The notes under the pieces were generated by a model. The model saw only the letters and a program-made list of their open reading frames with translations. It searched no databases and was not told the origin of the DNA. A DNA stretch of 64,000 nt, from NCBI RefSeq assembly GCF_022808175.1, contig NZ_JALGBX010000008.1:248001-312000 (forward strand). The letters run 5' to 3'. Below, in pieces: positions 25,827 through 35,768 of this stretch (its first letter is position 1; each line of letters starts with the position of its first letter). The translations under genes were made by a program, and so were the position numbers. This DNA is from Streptomyces sp. AP-93 (GTDB lineage Bacteria > Actinomycetota > Actinomycetes > Streptomycetales > Streptomycetaceae).

Positions 25827-27119
25827 GTGAGTACAACGTTTCGACGAAGAGTTCTGGCCGGGGCTGGCGCTCTGTCCCTGGCCCTGACGGGCGCCGTGGT
25901 GGGTCTGTCGGGCACCGCGCAGGCCGCGACCAAGACGACGCCCGTCCCGATGGACTGCGTCGCGCCCGCGCCCCAGCCGGGTGGTTCGGGCACCCAGCCC
26001 TACACGATCACGCTGCCCGACGGCGCCAAGGCCGGCGACGTGGTGCCGATCACCATCGACCCGGGTCCGAGCCCGGTCATCCCCAGCTTCTCGGTGACGA
26101 CCACCAACGTCTCCAAGATCACCCTCAAGGTCGGGTCGACCCTCCAGACGGTCGTCAGCCCGCCCGAGACCGTCGACGTGATCGCCGGACAGGCGCTCAA
26201 CCCCGCCGCCTTCTCCGGCACCGTCACGATCCCGGACGGCTCCGAGGGCGCCACCGTGCAGGTGGCCCTGGACCTGGCGGTGACGGACGCGAGCCTCATG
26301 GGCTCGGTCTTCACCACCACCTGCACCCCGAACCCGCGCCCGAGCGCCTCGCTCGGCTCGGTGGCCGTGGAGGCCCTGCCCAAGGACCCGATCACCACCA
26401 AGCTCACGCCCAACAGCGGTGAGGCGGGCACCGAGGTCGTCGTCACGGGCGCCAACTTCCCGGCGGGCGCGGTCACCTGTTCCGCGCTCAAGAACGGTAC
26501 GGCCACGGGTGACACGGGTACCGGCACGGCCACCGCGGCCGGCGTCGCGACCTGCAACATCACGGTCAACCTGCCCGCCGACGCGATCAAGATCGACGGC
26601 TCGGTCCTCCCGTACAAGGGCTACATCTTCATCGTTCCGCAGCCCGGCGTGCAGAACCCGGTCGACGTGGAGGTCCTGCCCGGCCCGCTGGCCATCGGCC
26701 CGCAGGCGGGCAACCCCGCCGTCAGCTTCGGTTCGGTCACCATCAACGGCAAGTCCCAGTCGGTCGTCGGCCAGTTCACCGCGATGGCCGTCCAGGACTT
26801 CCGCGGCGGGACCCTCGGCTGGGACGTCTCGGCGACCCGGACGCCGTTCCTGAACTCGGTCACCGGCCACTCCATGGCCACGGCGCAGATCGGCATCCAG
26901 CCGACCTGCAAGGTGACCAACCCGGCCAGCCCGAGCACATGCACCACCGGTACGCCCGGTGCGATCTCCGACGTCCCGCTGAAGGTCGCCTCGGCGGCCG
27001 CGGGCGGCGAAGACCTGACCGGTGGCGAGTTCGAGATCGGCGGAGCCGGAATGATCCAGCTCCCGCCGTTCATGTTCGCGGACAGCTACCAGTCGGTCGT
27101 CACCTTCTCGATCGCCTGA
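25827..27119 (+). CDS. Secreted beta-sandwich surface protein, WxL-like
   Basis: 430 residues from a GTG 10 nt after AAGGAG. The signal peptide (RRRVLAGAGALSLALTGAVVGLSGTAQAA) ends near residue 33. The remainder is Thr/Val/Pro/Gly-rich beta sequence. It includes an IPT/TIG-like domain (TKLTPNSGEAGTEVVVTGANFPAGAVTCSA) near 190-260 and a C-terminal domain with GGTLGWDVSATRTPF near 330, which resembles the WxL element (Trp-x-hydrophobic) of Gram-positive wall-binding WxL domains. The next gene encodes a DUF916-type membrane partner, the classic companion of WxL proteins in Firmicutes. Cysteines occur in pairs. Cell-surface attachment without sortase is the likely role. Confidence 0.72.
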   Translation: MSTTFRRRVLAGAGALSLALTGAVVGLSGTAQAATKTTPVPMDCVAPAPQPGGSGTQPYTITLPDGAKAGDVVPITIDPGPSPVIPSFSVTTTNVSKITLKVGSTLQTVVSPPETVDVIAGQALNPAAFSGTVTIPDGSEGATVQVALDLAVTDASLMGSVFTTTCTPNPRPSASLGSVAVEALPKDPITTKLTPNSGEAGTEVVVTGANFPAGAVTCSALKNGTATGDTGTGTATAAGVATCNITVNLPADAIKIDGSVLPYKGYIFIVPQPGVQNPVDVEVLPGPLAIGPQAGNPAVSFGSVTINGKSQSVVGQFTAMAVQDFRGGTLGWDVSATRTPFLNSVTGHSMATAQIGIQPTCKVTNPASPSTCTTGTPGAISDVPLKVASAAAGGEDLTGGEFEIGGAGMIQLPPFMFADSYQSVVTFSIA

Positions 27120-27131
27120 CCCGTACGACCC

Positions 27132-27191
27132 CGCACCACCCTTCCGCGCACCACCCTTCCGCGCACCACCCTTCCGCGCACCACCCCTCGA
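27132..27191. repeat. Four 15-bp tandem repeats
   Basis: The unit CGCACCACCCTTCCG occurs three times exactly and a fourth time with changes at the end. It lies in the 124-nt gap between the WxL-like gene and its DUF916 partner and may be slippage-generated spacer sequence. Confidence 0.85.
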
Positions 27192-27243
27192 CCAGGGACC
27201 CCCGGCTCACGCCCTCCCCGTCCGGCCCGACTGGAGAACCCCC

Positions 27244-28263
27244 ATGCGCACCCGCACCCTCCTCCTCGGCCTGCTCCTCGGCCTCGCCGCCCTGCTGCTC
27301 CCGGCCCTCCCCGCGACGGCCGCGGACAACGGCACCTGGGGCGTCTTCCCGACGCCCGCGGCCGGTGCGGCGATGACCGACCGCGCGTACTTCTTCCACC
27401 AGGGCGAGGCCGGCACCACCATCAGCGACAGCGCGACGATCGTGAACTCCTCCGACAAGGAGCTGACGTTCCAGATATTCGCCACCGACGCCGTCAACAC
27501 CCCGGTGGGCGGCGGCTTCGCGCTGCTGCCGGTGGAGACGAAGCCCAAGGACGTCGGCACGTGGGTCGCGCTGCCGCCCGAGACCAGGACCACGGTCACC
27601 GTGCCGCCCAAGGGCCGCAAGGACTTCCCGTTCTCCGTGAAGGTTCCGGCGGACGCGACGCCCGGTGACCACGTGGGCGGGATCGTCGCCCTCAACACCG
27701 CCGTGGAGGGCATCCAGCAGGAGGGCAAGGTCCAGGTCGGGGTGAAGCGCCAGGTCGGCGCCCGCCTGTACTTCCGGGTCCCGGGGCCGGTGACCCCGGG
27801 GCTGAGCGTCGAAGACGTGAAGATCAGCCGGGCGGCGCCGCTGCTGCCCTGGGTAAAGGACGCCCGCGCCAGGATCACGTACTCCCTGGTCAACCGGGGC
27901 AACGTGGTCGTCGAGCCGAAGGTGACCGTCTCCGCCGAGGGGCTGTTCGGGCGGCGGGTGCTCGACCGGCCTGCCCGCGAGCTGAAGCTCGTCCTGCTGC
28001 CGGGCCAGCGGATCGAGCTGACCGAGGAGTGGGCGGACGCACCCCAGTCGGACTGGGTCACCGTCGGCATCACCGCCGGCGCCTCGGCCCACCCCGACCT
28101 CGTCTCCTCCTCCGCCACGGAGTTCCTCGCCGTGCCGTGGCCCGCACTCGGCGCCCTCCTGGTCCTGGCCGGCGCCGCCATCGCCGCCCGGGTACTGCGC
28201 AAGCGCCGCCGGGCCGCAGCCGAACAGCCGGAATGCGAACCGGACTTGGCCGAAGTGCGCTGA
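27244..28263 (+). CDS. DUF916/WxL-interacting-type membrane-anchored protein
   Basis: 339 residues, ATG preceded by GGAGAACCCCC. It has a signal peptide (residues 1-27, LLLGLLLGLAALLLPALPATA). Two beta-sandwich domains follow: the first has WGVFPTPAAG and DSATIVNSSDKELTFQIFATDA (DUF916 style), the second has YSLVNRGNVVVEPKVTVSAEGLFG. One C-terminal transmembrane helix (WPALGALLVLAGAAIAARVL) is followed by a short basic tail. This layout matches WxL-interacting proteins, which hold WxL-domain partners at the wall. Together with the preceding gene it forms a two-gene surface locus. Confidence 0.8.
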   Translation: MRTRTLLLGLLLGLAALLLPALPATAADNGTWGVFPTPAAGAAMTDRAYFFHQGEAGTTISDSATIVNSSDKELTFQIFATDAVNTPVGGGFALLPVETKPKDVGTWVALPPETRTTVTVPPKGRKDFPFSVKVPADATPGDHVGGIVALNTAVEGIQQEGKVQVGVKRQVGARLYFRVPGPVTPGLSVEDVKISRAAPLLPWVKDARARITYSLVNRGNVVVEPKVTVSAEGLFGRRVLDRPARELKLVLLPGQRIELTEEWADAPQSDWVTVGITAGASAHPDLVSSSATEFLAVPWPALGALLVLAGAAIAARVLRKRRRAAAEQPECEPDLAEVR

Positions 28264-28335
28264 TCGGCAAAGGTGTCCCCAGGGGACGGCATTCGGCCAT
28301 CCCCGGTCAGGGGCAGGCGCCGGGAGGCACCACAC

Positions 28336-29070
28336 ATGGCACGACAGCACGGCGAAGCGGAGCCCGGCCGGCCCGCGCACGGAACCATCCCCGCAGGTCG
28401 GCCCCCGGATCCCGCCGACGCGGGGATCGGGCTGCTGACCCTCGTCGAGCGGACGCTGGGCACCGGCACCGCGGTGTACGTCCCGGGCGACGGCTGGATC
28501 CGGCTCACGCTCCCGCTCGACGACGGCGGTCCGGCCCCGGTCACGGTGGACGTGATCGCGGACACCCGGCGGACCGCGCGCGGGATCGCGTACCTCCTGC
28601 CGGGCGCCGGACTGAACTTCGGCTCCGGCTTCTTCACCCCGTCCCACCTGAATCTCGCCCACCGGCTGCGCCGCGAGGGCCTGCTCGTCGTCGGCGTCAC
28701 CCCGCGCGAGGACGCCGCGACCCTGCAGGACATCGGCCCCGACCGGGGGCTCGCCGCGCACCTCCGGGATCTGGCCGGGGTCGTGGAGGCGCTGGACGGG
28801 GCGCTCGGGCTGCCGTACCAGTACGTCGGCCACTCCGCCGGGGCCCTGCTCGCCCTGGACGCGGCCGCGCACGACGATCACCCCGCCTGACCCGGGTGGT
28901 GGCCCTGGACACGACCGGCCCCTACTCCGGCGACCTGGCCCCCGGCTGATCCGGGCGGGCGCCCACCGGCGGGTCCGCTTCACCGTCGTCCCGGGCTACG
29001 GGCACGGCGACCCCGTCTGGTCACGGACGGCGGCGGCGGACGTCTGGTCGATGCTTGAGCGCGGTCGGGA
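28336..29070 (+). pseudogene. Broken alpha/beta hydrolase
   Basis: The frame opens at an ATG with GGGAGG upstream and encodes 184 residues of a hydrolase N-terminus: GIAYLLPGAGLNFGSGFF, GLLVVGVTPRED and the nucleophile elbow YVGHSAGALLALDAAAHD. It then stops at 28890. Downstream, in other frames, come RVVALDTTGPYSGDLAPG and HRRVRFTVVPGYGHGDPVW, the latter resembling the C-terminal strand with the catalytic His. A frameshift plus loss of the lid and acid region therefore best explains the locus. A truncated product ending just after the nucleophile could still be made but would lack Asp and His. Confidence 0.65.
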
Positions 29071-29087
29071 CGGCCGGCCGGAAACGG

Positions 29088-29123
29088 GCTCGCCCCCCGC
29101 GGTGAGGGTTGCGGGGGGCGAGC
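29088..29123 (-). terminator. Terminator of the iol/mmsA operon
   Basis: A perfect 13-bp stem (GCTCGCCCCCCGC and its complement) around a 10-nt loop. It lies 43 nt beyond the mmsA stop. Confidence 0.85.
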
Positions 29124-29165
29124 GGTCCTACGGGGCGTGCGAGGGCTGCCGCCGGAGCCTGGCGG

Positions 29166-30665
<1,500 letters not shown>

Positions 30666-30676
30666 GCCTAACTCCT

Positions 30677-32563
30677 TCACAGATGGCGACGTCGCTGCGC
30701 GGCTTGCCGGTCGTACTCTTCTCGGGCTTCCACCGCCGACGCACGGGTCGCGGTCTCGGCCACAGGGACATCCCACCACGCCTGTGCGGGGGGCGGGCCC
30801 GACACAGTGTCGGGTGTTCGGGTCTGCACGTAGACACATGTGGGACGGTCCGCCACCCGCGCCTCGGCGAAGGCTTTGCGCAGGTCACCGAGGGTGCGGG
30901 GGCGAAGGACGGCCATCCCGAGGGAGGCCGCGTTGGCCGCCAGGTCCAGCGGCAGGGGCGCACCGCTGTACGAACCGTCCACCGCCCGGAAGCGGTAGGC
31001 GGTACCGAACCCCTCGGCGCCCACCGCGTCCGAGAGCCCGCCGATCGAGGCGTACCCGTGGTTGTCGAGGATCACCAGCCTGACCGGGATCCCCTCCTGC
31101 ACGGCGGTGACGATCTCGGTCGGGTTCATCAGGTACGTCCCGTCGCCGACCAGTGCCCACACCGGCCGCCCGGGGGCGGCCAGCGCGGTGCCGATCGCGG
31201 CGGGGATCTCGTAGCCCATGCAGGAGTACCCGTATTCGACGTGGTACTGGTCCGCGGAGCGGGCCCGCCACAGCTTGTGCAGGTCCCCGGGGAGCGAACC
31301 GGCGGCATTGATCAGGATGTCGTCACCGTCGACGAGGCCGTCCAGCAGGCCCAGCACCTGTGCCTGCGTCGGGACGGAGTCCTCGTCGGGAGCCGCGAAG
31401 GCCCCGTCGACCAGCCGCTCCCACGCCCTCTTCCCTTCTTTGTACGCCGCCTCGTACGAGGGGTCCACCCGGTACCCGGCGACCTCGGCCCGGAGTTCCT
31501 CCAGGCCCGCCCGCGCATCGCAGACCAGGGGGCGGGCGGCGAGCTTGTGGGCGTCGTACGGGTCGAGGTTCAGCCCGAGGAACCGCACCCCGGGGTCCTG
31601 GAACAGCGTCGCGGAGGCGGTGGTGAAATCGGTGAGCCGGGTCCCGGCGGCGATCACCAGATCGGCTTCGCGGGCCAGCGCGTCGGCGGTGGCCGTGCCG
31701 GTGTGCCCGATCCCGCCCACGTCGGCGGGGTGGTCCCACGGCAGAGCTCCCTTGCCCGCCTGCGTGAAGGCCACGGGGATCCCCGTGGCCTCGGCGAACT
31801 CCGCCAGCGCCGCCCCCGCCGCGCTGTGCCGGATCCCGCCGCCGGCGATGATCAGCGGCCGCACGGAGCCCCGTACGGCGCGTGCGGCCGCTGCCAGCTC
31901 GGTCCGGTCGGGGCGGGGCCGGCGTACGCCCCACACCCGCTCGGCGAAGAACTCCTGCGGCCAGTCGTACGCCTCGGCCTGTACGTCCTGCGGCAGCGCG
32001 AGGGTGACGGCGCCGGTGCTCACGGGATCGGTGAGGACCCGTACGGCCTGCAGGGCGGCGGGGATCAGGGCTTCGGGACGGGTGACGCGGTCGAAGTGGC
32101 GGGAGACGGGGCGCAGGGTGTCGTTGACGGAGACATCACCCGCATGGGGGACCTCCAGCTGCTGGAGGACGGGGTCGGCGGGCCGGGTCGCGAAGGCGTC
32201 ACCGGGCAGCAGGAGCACCGGGATCCGGTTGATGGTGGCGAGGGCGGCTCCGGTGACGAGGTTGGTGGCGCCCGGCCCGATGGAGGTGGTGACGGCGTGC
32301 GCGGACAGCCGCCCGCTCTGGCGCGCGAACCCGACGGCGGCGTGCACCATCGCCTGCTCGTTGCGGCCCTGCAGGAAGGGCATCTCCCCGCGGCCGGCCT
32401 CCAGCAGGGCCTGGCCGATCCCGGCGACGTTCCCGTGCCCGAAGATCCCCCAGGTGGCGGCGATCAGCCGCTGCCGGTGCCCGTCGCGCTCGGTGTACTG
32501 CCGGGCGAGGAAGCGGACGAGGGCCTGCGCGACGGTGAGCCGGACGGTCTGCGAGGTGCTCAC
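30677..32563 (-). CDS. iolD: 3D-(3,5/4)-trihydroxycyclohexane-1,2-dione acylhydrolase
   Basis: 628 residues from a GTG with GGAGG 7 nt upstream; it overlaps the iolB stop. Thiamine diphosphate enzyme layout: pyrimidine domain with GRNEQAMVHAAVGFA (catalytic Glu) and SIGPGATNLVTGAA, central domain IIAGGGIRHS, and the ThDP/Mg motif GDGTYLMNPTEIVTAVQEGIPVRLVILDN (GDG...N). The family-specific central stretch GYEIPAAIGTALA is present. It opens the cyclic trione of the inositol pathway to 5-deoxyglucuronate, feeding IolB. Length is normal for IolD. Confidence 0.95.
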   Translation of the reverse strand: MSTSQTVRLTVAQALVRFLARQYTERDGHRQRLIAATWGIFGHGNVAGIGQALLEAGRGEMPFLQGRNEQAMVHAAVGFARQSGRLSAHAVTTSIGPGATNLVTGAALATINRIPVLLLPGDAFATRPADPVLQQLEVPHAGDVSVNDTLRPVSRHFDRVTRPEALIPAALQAVRVLTDPVSTGAVTLALPQDVQAEAYDWPQEFFAERVWGVRRPRPDRTELAAAARAVRGSVRPLIIAGGGIRHSAAGAALAEFAEATGIPVAFTQAGKGALPWDHPADVGGIGHTGTATADALAREADLVIAAGTRLTDFTTASATLFQDPGVRFLGLNLDPYDAHKLAARPLVCDARAGLEELRAEVAGYRVDPSYEAAYKEGKRAWERLVDGAFAAPDEDSVPTQAQVLGLLDGLVDGDDILINAAGSLPGDLHKLWRARSADQYHVEYGYSCMGYEIPAAIGTALAAPGRPVWALVGDGTYLMNPTEIVTAVQEGIPVRLVILDNHGYASIGGLSDAVGAEGFGTAYRFRAVDGSYSGAPLPLDLAANAASLGMAVLRPRTLGDLRKAFAEARVADRPTCVYVQTRTPDTVSGPPPAQAWWDVPVAETATRASAVEAREEYDRQAAQRRRHL

Positions 32564-33699
32564 GCGGGGTCCTCCGCTCGGTGGAAGGGCAGCCGGGGGT
32601 CGGTGTCCCGGCCGGTCCAGGTGGAACGGATCCACCCGTGGTCGGGGTGGTCCCGGATGAGCCACTCCCGGGTCGCGCCGGGTCCCGCCATGACGTTGAG
32701 GTAGTACATGTCGTGGCCGGGCGCGGCGATGGAGGGGCCGTGCCAGCCGTCCGGGATGAGGACCGCGTCACCGGTCCTCACCTCCGTGAGGATGTCGGTC
32801 TTCCCCGCCGGGGAGGGGCTGACACGCTGGTAGCCGAGGCCGGGCGTGTCTGCGTGGGGGGCGATCTCGTAGTAGTAGATCTCCTCCAGCCGGGATTCCA
32901 CACCGGGGTGGTGCTCGTCGTGCTTGTGGGGCGGGTACGAGGACCAGTTGCCGCCGGGGGTGAGCACCTCCACGGCGATGAGCCGGTCGCAGTCGAAGAC
33001 TCCGGCGGCGGCGAAGTTGTTGACCTGCCGGGAGCAGTGTCCGGCTCCGCGCAGCTCTACGGGTACCTCGGCGGCGGGCCCGTACCGGGCAGGGAGGCTC
33101 TGCTCGCAGCGCGCGCCGACCAGCGCGAAGCGGCCGCCCTCGCGGGAGGCGATCTCGGCGTGGCCGTCCCGGGGGAGGTAGGCGAAGTCGGTGGGGCCGT
33201 CGAACACCCCGCGTCGCCCCCGTAGCCGGAAAACCTGCGGTCCGCTCCCGGGGCGCCGCCCCGGACCCCGCTCCTCAAACGCCGGAGGGGCTGGATTTCC
33301 GCCGACGTCAGCCGGCACGTGCGCGTGGCGCTCCGCGCGCTCTGAGGCCCGGGGTGCACGCCCAGGCTCGACTGCGCTGGGGGCGCGTGCAGCCACGCCC
33401 GTGTTGAAGACGCCCGGATCAACTCCAGCCTCGCCGGCGTTTGAGGCGCGGGGGTCCGGGGGCGGAGCCCCCGCCGGGTCCGGGGCGGAGCCCCGGGACG
33501 GGGGTCTGGGGGCGGAGCCACCAGTTTCGGGAAGGGGCGGGGAGGGGAACGGCTCCGCGCAGCGGACCTCGCAGCCGCCCGCCAGGGGGAGCACGATCCA
33601 CTCGGACTCCCCGCACGCGTGCGCGTACGGCTCCCCCGGGGAGAGGTCGAGCACGAGCAGCCTCGTCCAGTCCATCGCCCACTCAGACACCACCGGCAC
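32560..33699 (-). CDS. iolB: 5-deoxy-glucuronate isomerase with in-frame repeat insertion
   Basis: 379 residues against the usual 270-300. Conserved IolB sequence runs GESEWIVLPLAGGCEV, then VFRLRGRRGVFDGPTDFAYLPRD, RYGPAAEVPVELRGAGHCSRQVNNFAAAGVFDCDR and the metal-binding YPPHKHDEHHPG ... EEIYYYE ... GWHGPSIAAPGHDMYYLNVMAG. Between residues about 49 and 155 lies a Pro/Gly/Arg-rich stretch absent from the family, encoded by an inverted-repeat element (33235-33555). The frame stays open. The N-terminus is also about 20 residues shorter than typical and starts at a GTG inside the end of iolC. Activity is uncertain; the insert falls between beta-strands of the cupin and may be tolerated. Confidence 0.85.
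   Translation of the reverse strand: MPVVSEWAMDWTRLLVLDLSPGEPYAHACGESEWIVLPLAGGCEVRCAEPFPSPPLPETGGSAPRPPSRGSAPDPAGAPPPDPRASNAGEAGVDPGVFNTGVAARAPSAVEPGRAPRASERAERHAHVPADVGGNPAPPAFEERGPGRRPGSGPQVFRLRGRRGVFDGPTDFAYLPRDGHAEIASREGGRFALVGARCEQSLPARYGPAAEVPVELRGAGHCSRQVNNFAAAGVFDCDRLIAVEVLTPGGNWSSYPPHKHDEHHPGVESRLEEIYYYEIAPHADTPGLGYQRVSPSPAGKTDILTEVRTGDAVLIPDGWHGPSIAAPGHDMYYLNVMAGPGATREWLIRDHPDHGWIRSTWTGRDTDPRLPFHRAEDPA
33235..33555. repeat. Inverted-repeat (MITE-like) element inserted in iolB
   Basis: The arms at 33259-33295 and 33424-33461 are imperfect complements of about 37 nt sharing CTCAAACGCCGG (complement CCGGCGTTTGAG) and CCCCGGACCCC. Between them is about 128 nt of unrelated sequence. 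Outside the right arm are stacked short palindromes of the GGGGGCGGAGCCCCC type. This CAAACGCCGG core and GGAGCCCC hairpin combination is familiar as a dispersed intergenic repeat in Streptomyces genomes. Here it interrupts a coding sequence in frame. Confidence 0.75.
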
Positions 33700-34750
33700 G
33701 GCCGAGCACCTCCTCCACTTCCCCGGCGAACGGCATCGCCGTCGAACACGCCAGCCGTGAGGCCACGATCGCCCCGGCCGCGTTCGCGTACCGGATCACC
33801 CGCTCCAACTCCCATCCCGCGAGGAGCCCGTGACACAGGGCCCCACCGAAGGCATCCCCGGCGCCCAGTCCGTTGACGACCGTCACCGGTACCGGCGGGA
33901 GGTCCGCCACCGTCCCGTCGCGGTGGACGGCCAGCACTCCCGCGGGGCCCCGCTTCACCACCGCCAGTTCGACTCCGGCCGCGAGCAGGGCCCGCGCGGC
34001 CGCGTACGGCTCGGTCTCGCCGGTGGCGATCGCGCACTCCTCGGCGTTGCCCACGGCCACCGTGGCGAAGGACAGCGCCCGGCGGTACCACTCCTGCGGC
34101 CCGGCGGCCGGACCGTCGGACGCCGGCCCGGCTGCGGCTTCGGCCCCCGGCACGGCGGCCCCGCCCCCGGGCACCGGCACCGGCCTGGCCCCGGTTCCCT
34201 CCCCGGAGGGCCACAGCATCGGGCGCCAGTCCAGGTCGAACACCGTGAACGGGCTCCTCCCACGCGCCTCCAGCGCCGCCAGCGTGGCCGTCCGGCTCGG
34301 CTCCGCGCTGAGCCCCGTACCGGTCATCCAGAACACCCGCGCCGCCCGCACCGCGTCGAGGTCGAGCTCGTCCGCGGCGATCTCCAGGTCGGGCGCCTTC
34401 GGGTACCGGTAGAAGTACAGCGGGAAATCGTCCGGCGGGAAGATCTCGCAGAAGGTCACCGGCGTCGGATAGGCCGCCACCTCCCCGGCCCACCGGTCGT
34501 CCACGCCGAACCCGCGCAGCTCCGCCCGGAGATACGCGCCGAAGGGGTCCGCGCCGGTCCGGGTGATCACCGCGGTCCGCCGGCCCAGCCGGGCCGCCGC
34601 GACGGCGACGTTGGCCGGGGAACCGCCCAGGAACTTCCCGAAGGTGTCCGCCTCGCCGAGCGGTACGCCGGTCTTCAGGGGGTAGAGATCCACCCCGATC
34701 CGCCCCATTGTGATCAGGTCGAACGCCAACGGATCCGCAGCCATCACCAC
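33683..34750 (-). CDS. iolC: 5-dehydro-2-deoxygluconokinase
   Basis: 355 residues; GTG at 34750 follows AGGA by 5 nt (a GTG and an ATG follow within 6 nt). PfkB kinase fold: LITMGRIGVDLYPL, GGSPANVAVAAARLGRRTAVITRTG and the C-terminal signature VVNGLGAGDAFGGAL with the catalytic Asp. It phosphorylates 2-deoxy-5-keto-gluconate. A Gly/Ala/Pro-rich insertion of about 30 residues (around residues 183-212) separates the usual DWRPMLW and EWYRRAL segments. First gene of the minus-strand iol unit; promoter within 60 nt shared with the divergent iolE-like gene. Confidence 0.93.
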   Translation of the reverse strand: MVMAADPLAFDLITMGRIGVDLYPLKTGVPLGEADTFGKFLGGSPANVAVAAARLGRRTAVITRTGADPFGAYLRAELRGFGVDDRWAGEVAAYPTPVTFCEIFPPDDFPLYFYRYPKAPDLEIAADELDLDAVRAARVFWMTGTGLSAEPSRTATLAALEARGRSPFTVFDLDWRPMLWPSGEGTGARPVPVPGGGAAVPGAEAAAGPASDGPAAGPQEWYRRALSFATVAVGNAEECAIATGETEPYAAARALLAAGVELAVVKRGPAGVLAVHRDGTVADLPPVPVTVVNGLGAGDAFGGALCHGLLAGWELERVIRYANAAGAIVASRLACSTAMPFAGEVEEVLGRAGGV

Positions 34751-34798
34751 ACCATTCCTCCCGACCGAGTGCTCCCCGTCCCCAAGAGCCTCGCACCC

Positions 34799-34804
34799 TA
34801 AGGT
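34799..34804 (+). promoter_or_regulatory. -10 element for leaderless iolE-like transcript
   Basis: TAAGGT lies 6 nt before the ATG at 34811 and no ribosome site is present, suggesting transcription starts at the initiator codon. The 60-nt gap to iolC must carry both divergent promoters. Confidence 0.45.
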
Positions 34805-34810
34805 GGCCGT

Positions 34811-35725
34811 ATGACGTCCTCACCACCCGCGTTGACCCGTATCCGCGTCGGTTCGGCTCCGGACTCCTGGGGGGTCTGGTTCCCCGACGATCCCCGGCAG
34901 ACCCCGTGGGACCGGTTCCTCGACGAGGTCGCCGAAGCCGGGTACGAGTGGATCGAGCTCGGCCCCTACGGCTATCTCCCCACCGATCCCGTCCGGCTCG
35001 CCGACGAGGTCGGGGCGCGCGGCCTGCGGGTCTCCGCGGGAACCGTCTTCACCGGACTCCATCACGGGCCCGCCGTGTGGGAGGAGACCTGGGAGCACGT
35101 GTCGCGGATCGCGGAGCTCACCCGGGCCATGGGTGCGGCGCACCTCGTCTCGATCCCGTCCTTCTGGCGGGACGACAAGACCGGCGAGGTGCTGGAGGAC
35201 CGCACCCTCACCCCGGAGGGCTGGCGCGAACTGACCACGCAGACCGAGCGGCTGGGTAAGCGGGTCCAGGACGAGTACGGGCTGCGGATCGTCGTCCACC
35301 CGCACGCGGACACGCACATCGACACCCCCGAGAACGTGGCGCGCTTCCTCGACGCCACCGACCCGGCGCTGGTCTCCCTCTGCCTGGACACCGGGCACTA
35401 CGCGTACTGCGGCGGCGACAGCGTCCGGGCGATCGAGACCTTCGGCGAGCGGATCGGCTACCTCCACCTCAAGCAGGTCGATCCGCGGATCCTCGCCGAA
35501 GTCGTCCGGGACCAGGTCCCCTTCGGGCCGGCCGTGGCCCGCGGGGTGATGTGCGAGCCGCCCGCGGGGGTGCCCGCGCTGGAACCGGTGCTGGCGGCCG
35601 CCGAGCGGCTCGGCGTGGACCTGTTCGCCATCGTGGAGCAGGACATGTACCCGTGCCCGCCCGACCAGCCGCTCCCGATCGCCCGCCGCACCCGCGCCCA
35701 CCTGCGCTCCTGCGGCGCCCGTTGA
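34811..35725 (+). CDS. iolE: Inosose dehydratase-like sugar phosphate isomerase/epimerase
   Basis: 304 residues. TIM-barrel AP-endonuclease-2 fold with IolE hallmarks: VGSAPDSWGVWFPDDP at the start, AGYEWIELGPYGYLP, VVHPHADTHIDTPENV (metal His), LCLDTGHYAYCGGD (metal Asp/His) and VEQDMYPCPPD (metal Glu). It would dehydrate 2-keto-myo-inositol to the trihydroxycyclohexanedione. The alternative is an IolH/IolI-type isomerase, since the family is broad; cluster context and DSWG favour IolE. Divergent from iolC and 43 nt before iolG. Confidence 0.85.
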   Translation: MTSSPPALTRIRVGSAPDSWGVWFPDDPRQTPWDRFLDEVAEAGYEWIELGPYGYLPTDPVRLADEVGARGLRVSAGTVFTGLHHGPAVWEETWEHVSRIAELTRAMGAAHLVSIPSFWRDDKTGEVLEDRTLTPEGWRELTTQTERLGKRVQDEYGLRIVVHPHADTHIDTPENVARFLDATDPALVSLCLDTGHYAYCGGDSVRAIETFGERIGYLHLKQVDPRILAEVVRDQVPFGPAVARGVMCEPPAGVPALEPVLAAAERLGVDLFAIVEQDMYPCPPDQPLPIARRTRAHLRSCGAR

Positions 35726-35768
35726 ACCGGATCCCCCGGCCGTACGAACCCTCGTGGAGGAACACGAC

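Noticed and set aside
27132..27191. CRISPR-like repeat array
   Set aside because: Units are 15 bp, contiguous and without spacers; a simple tandem repeat.
33259..33461. Insertion sequence in iolB
   Set aside because: Inverted arms are present but there is no transposase gene and the unit is only about 200-320 bp; called a MITE-like repeat instead.
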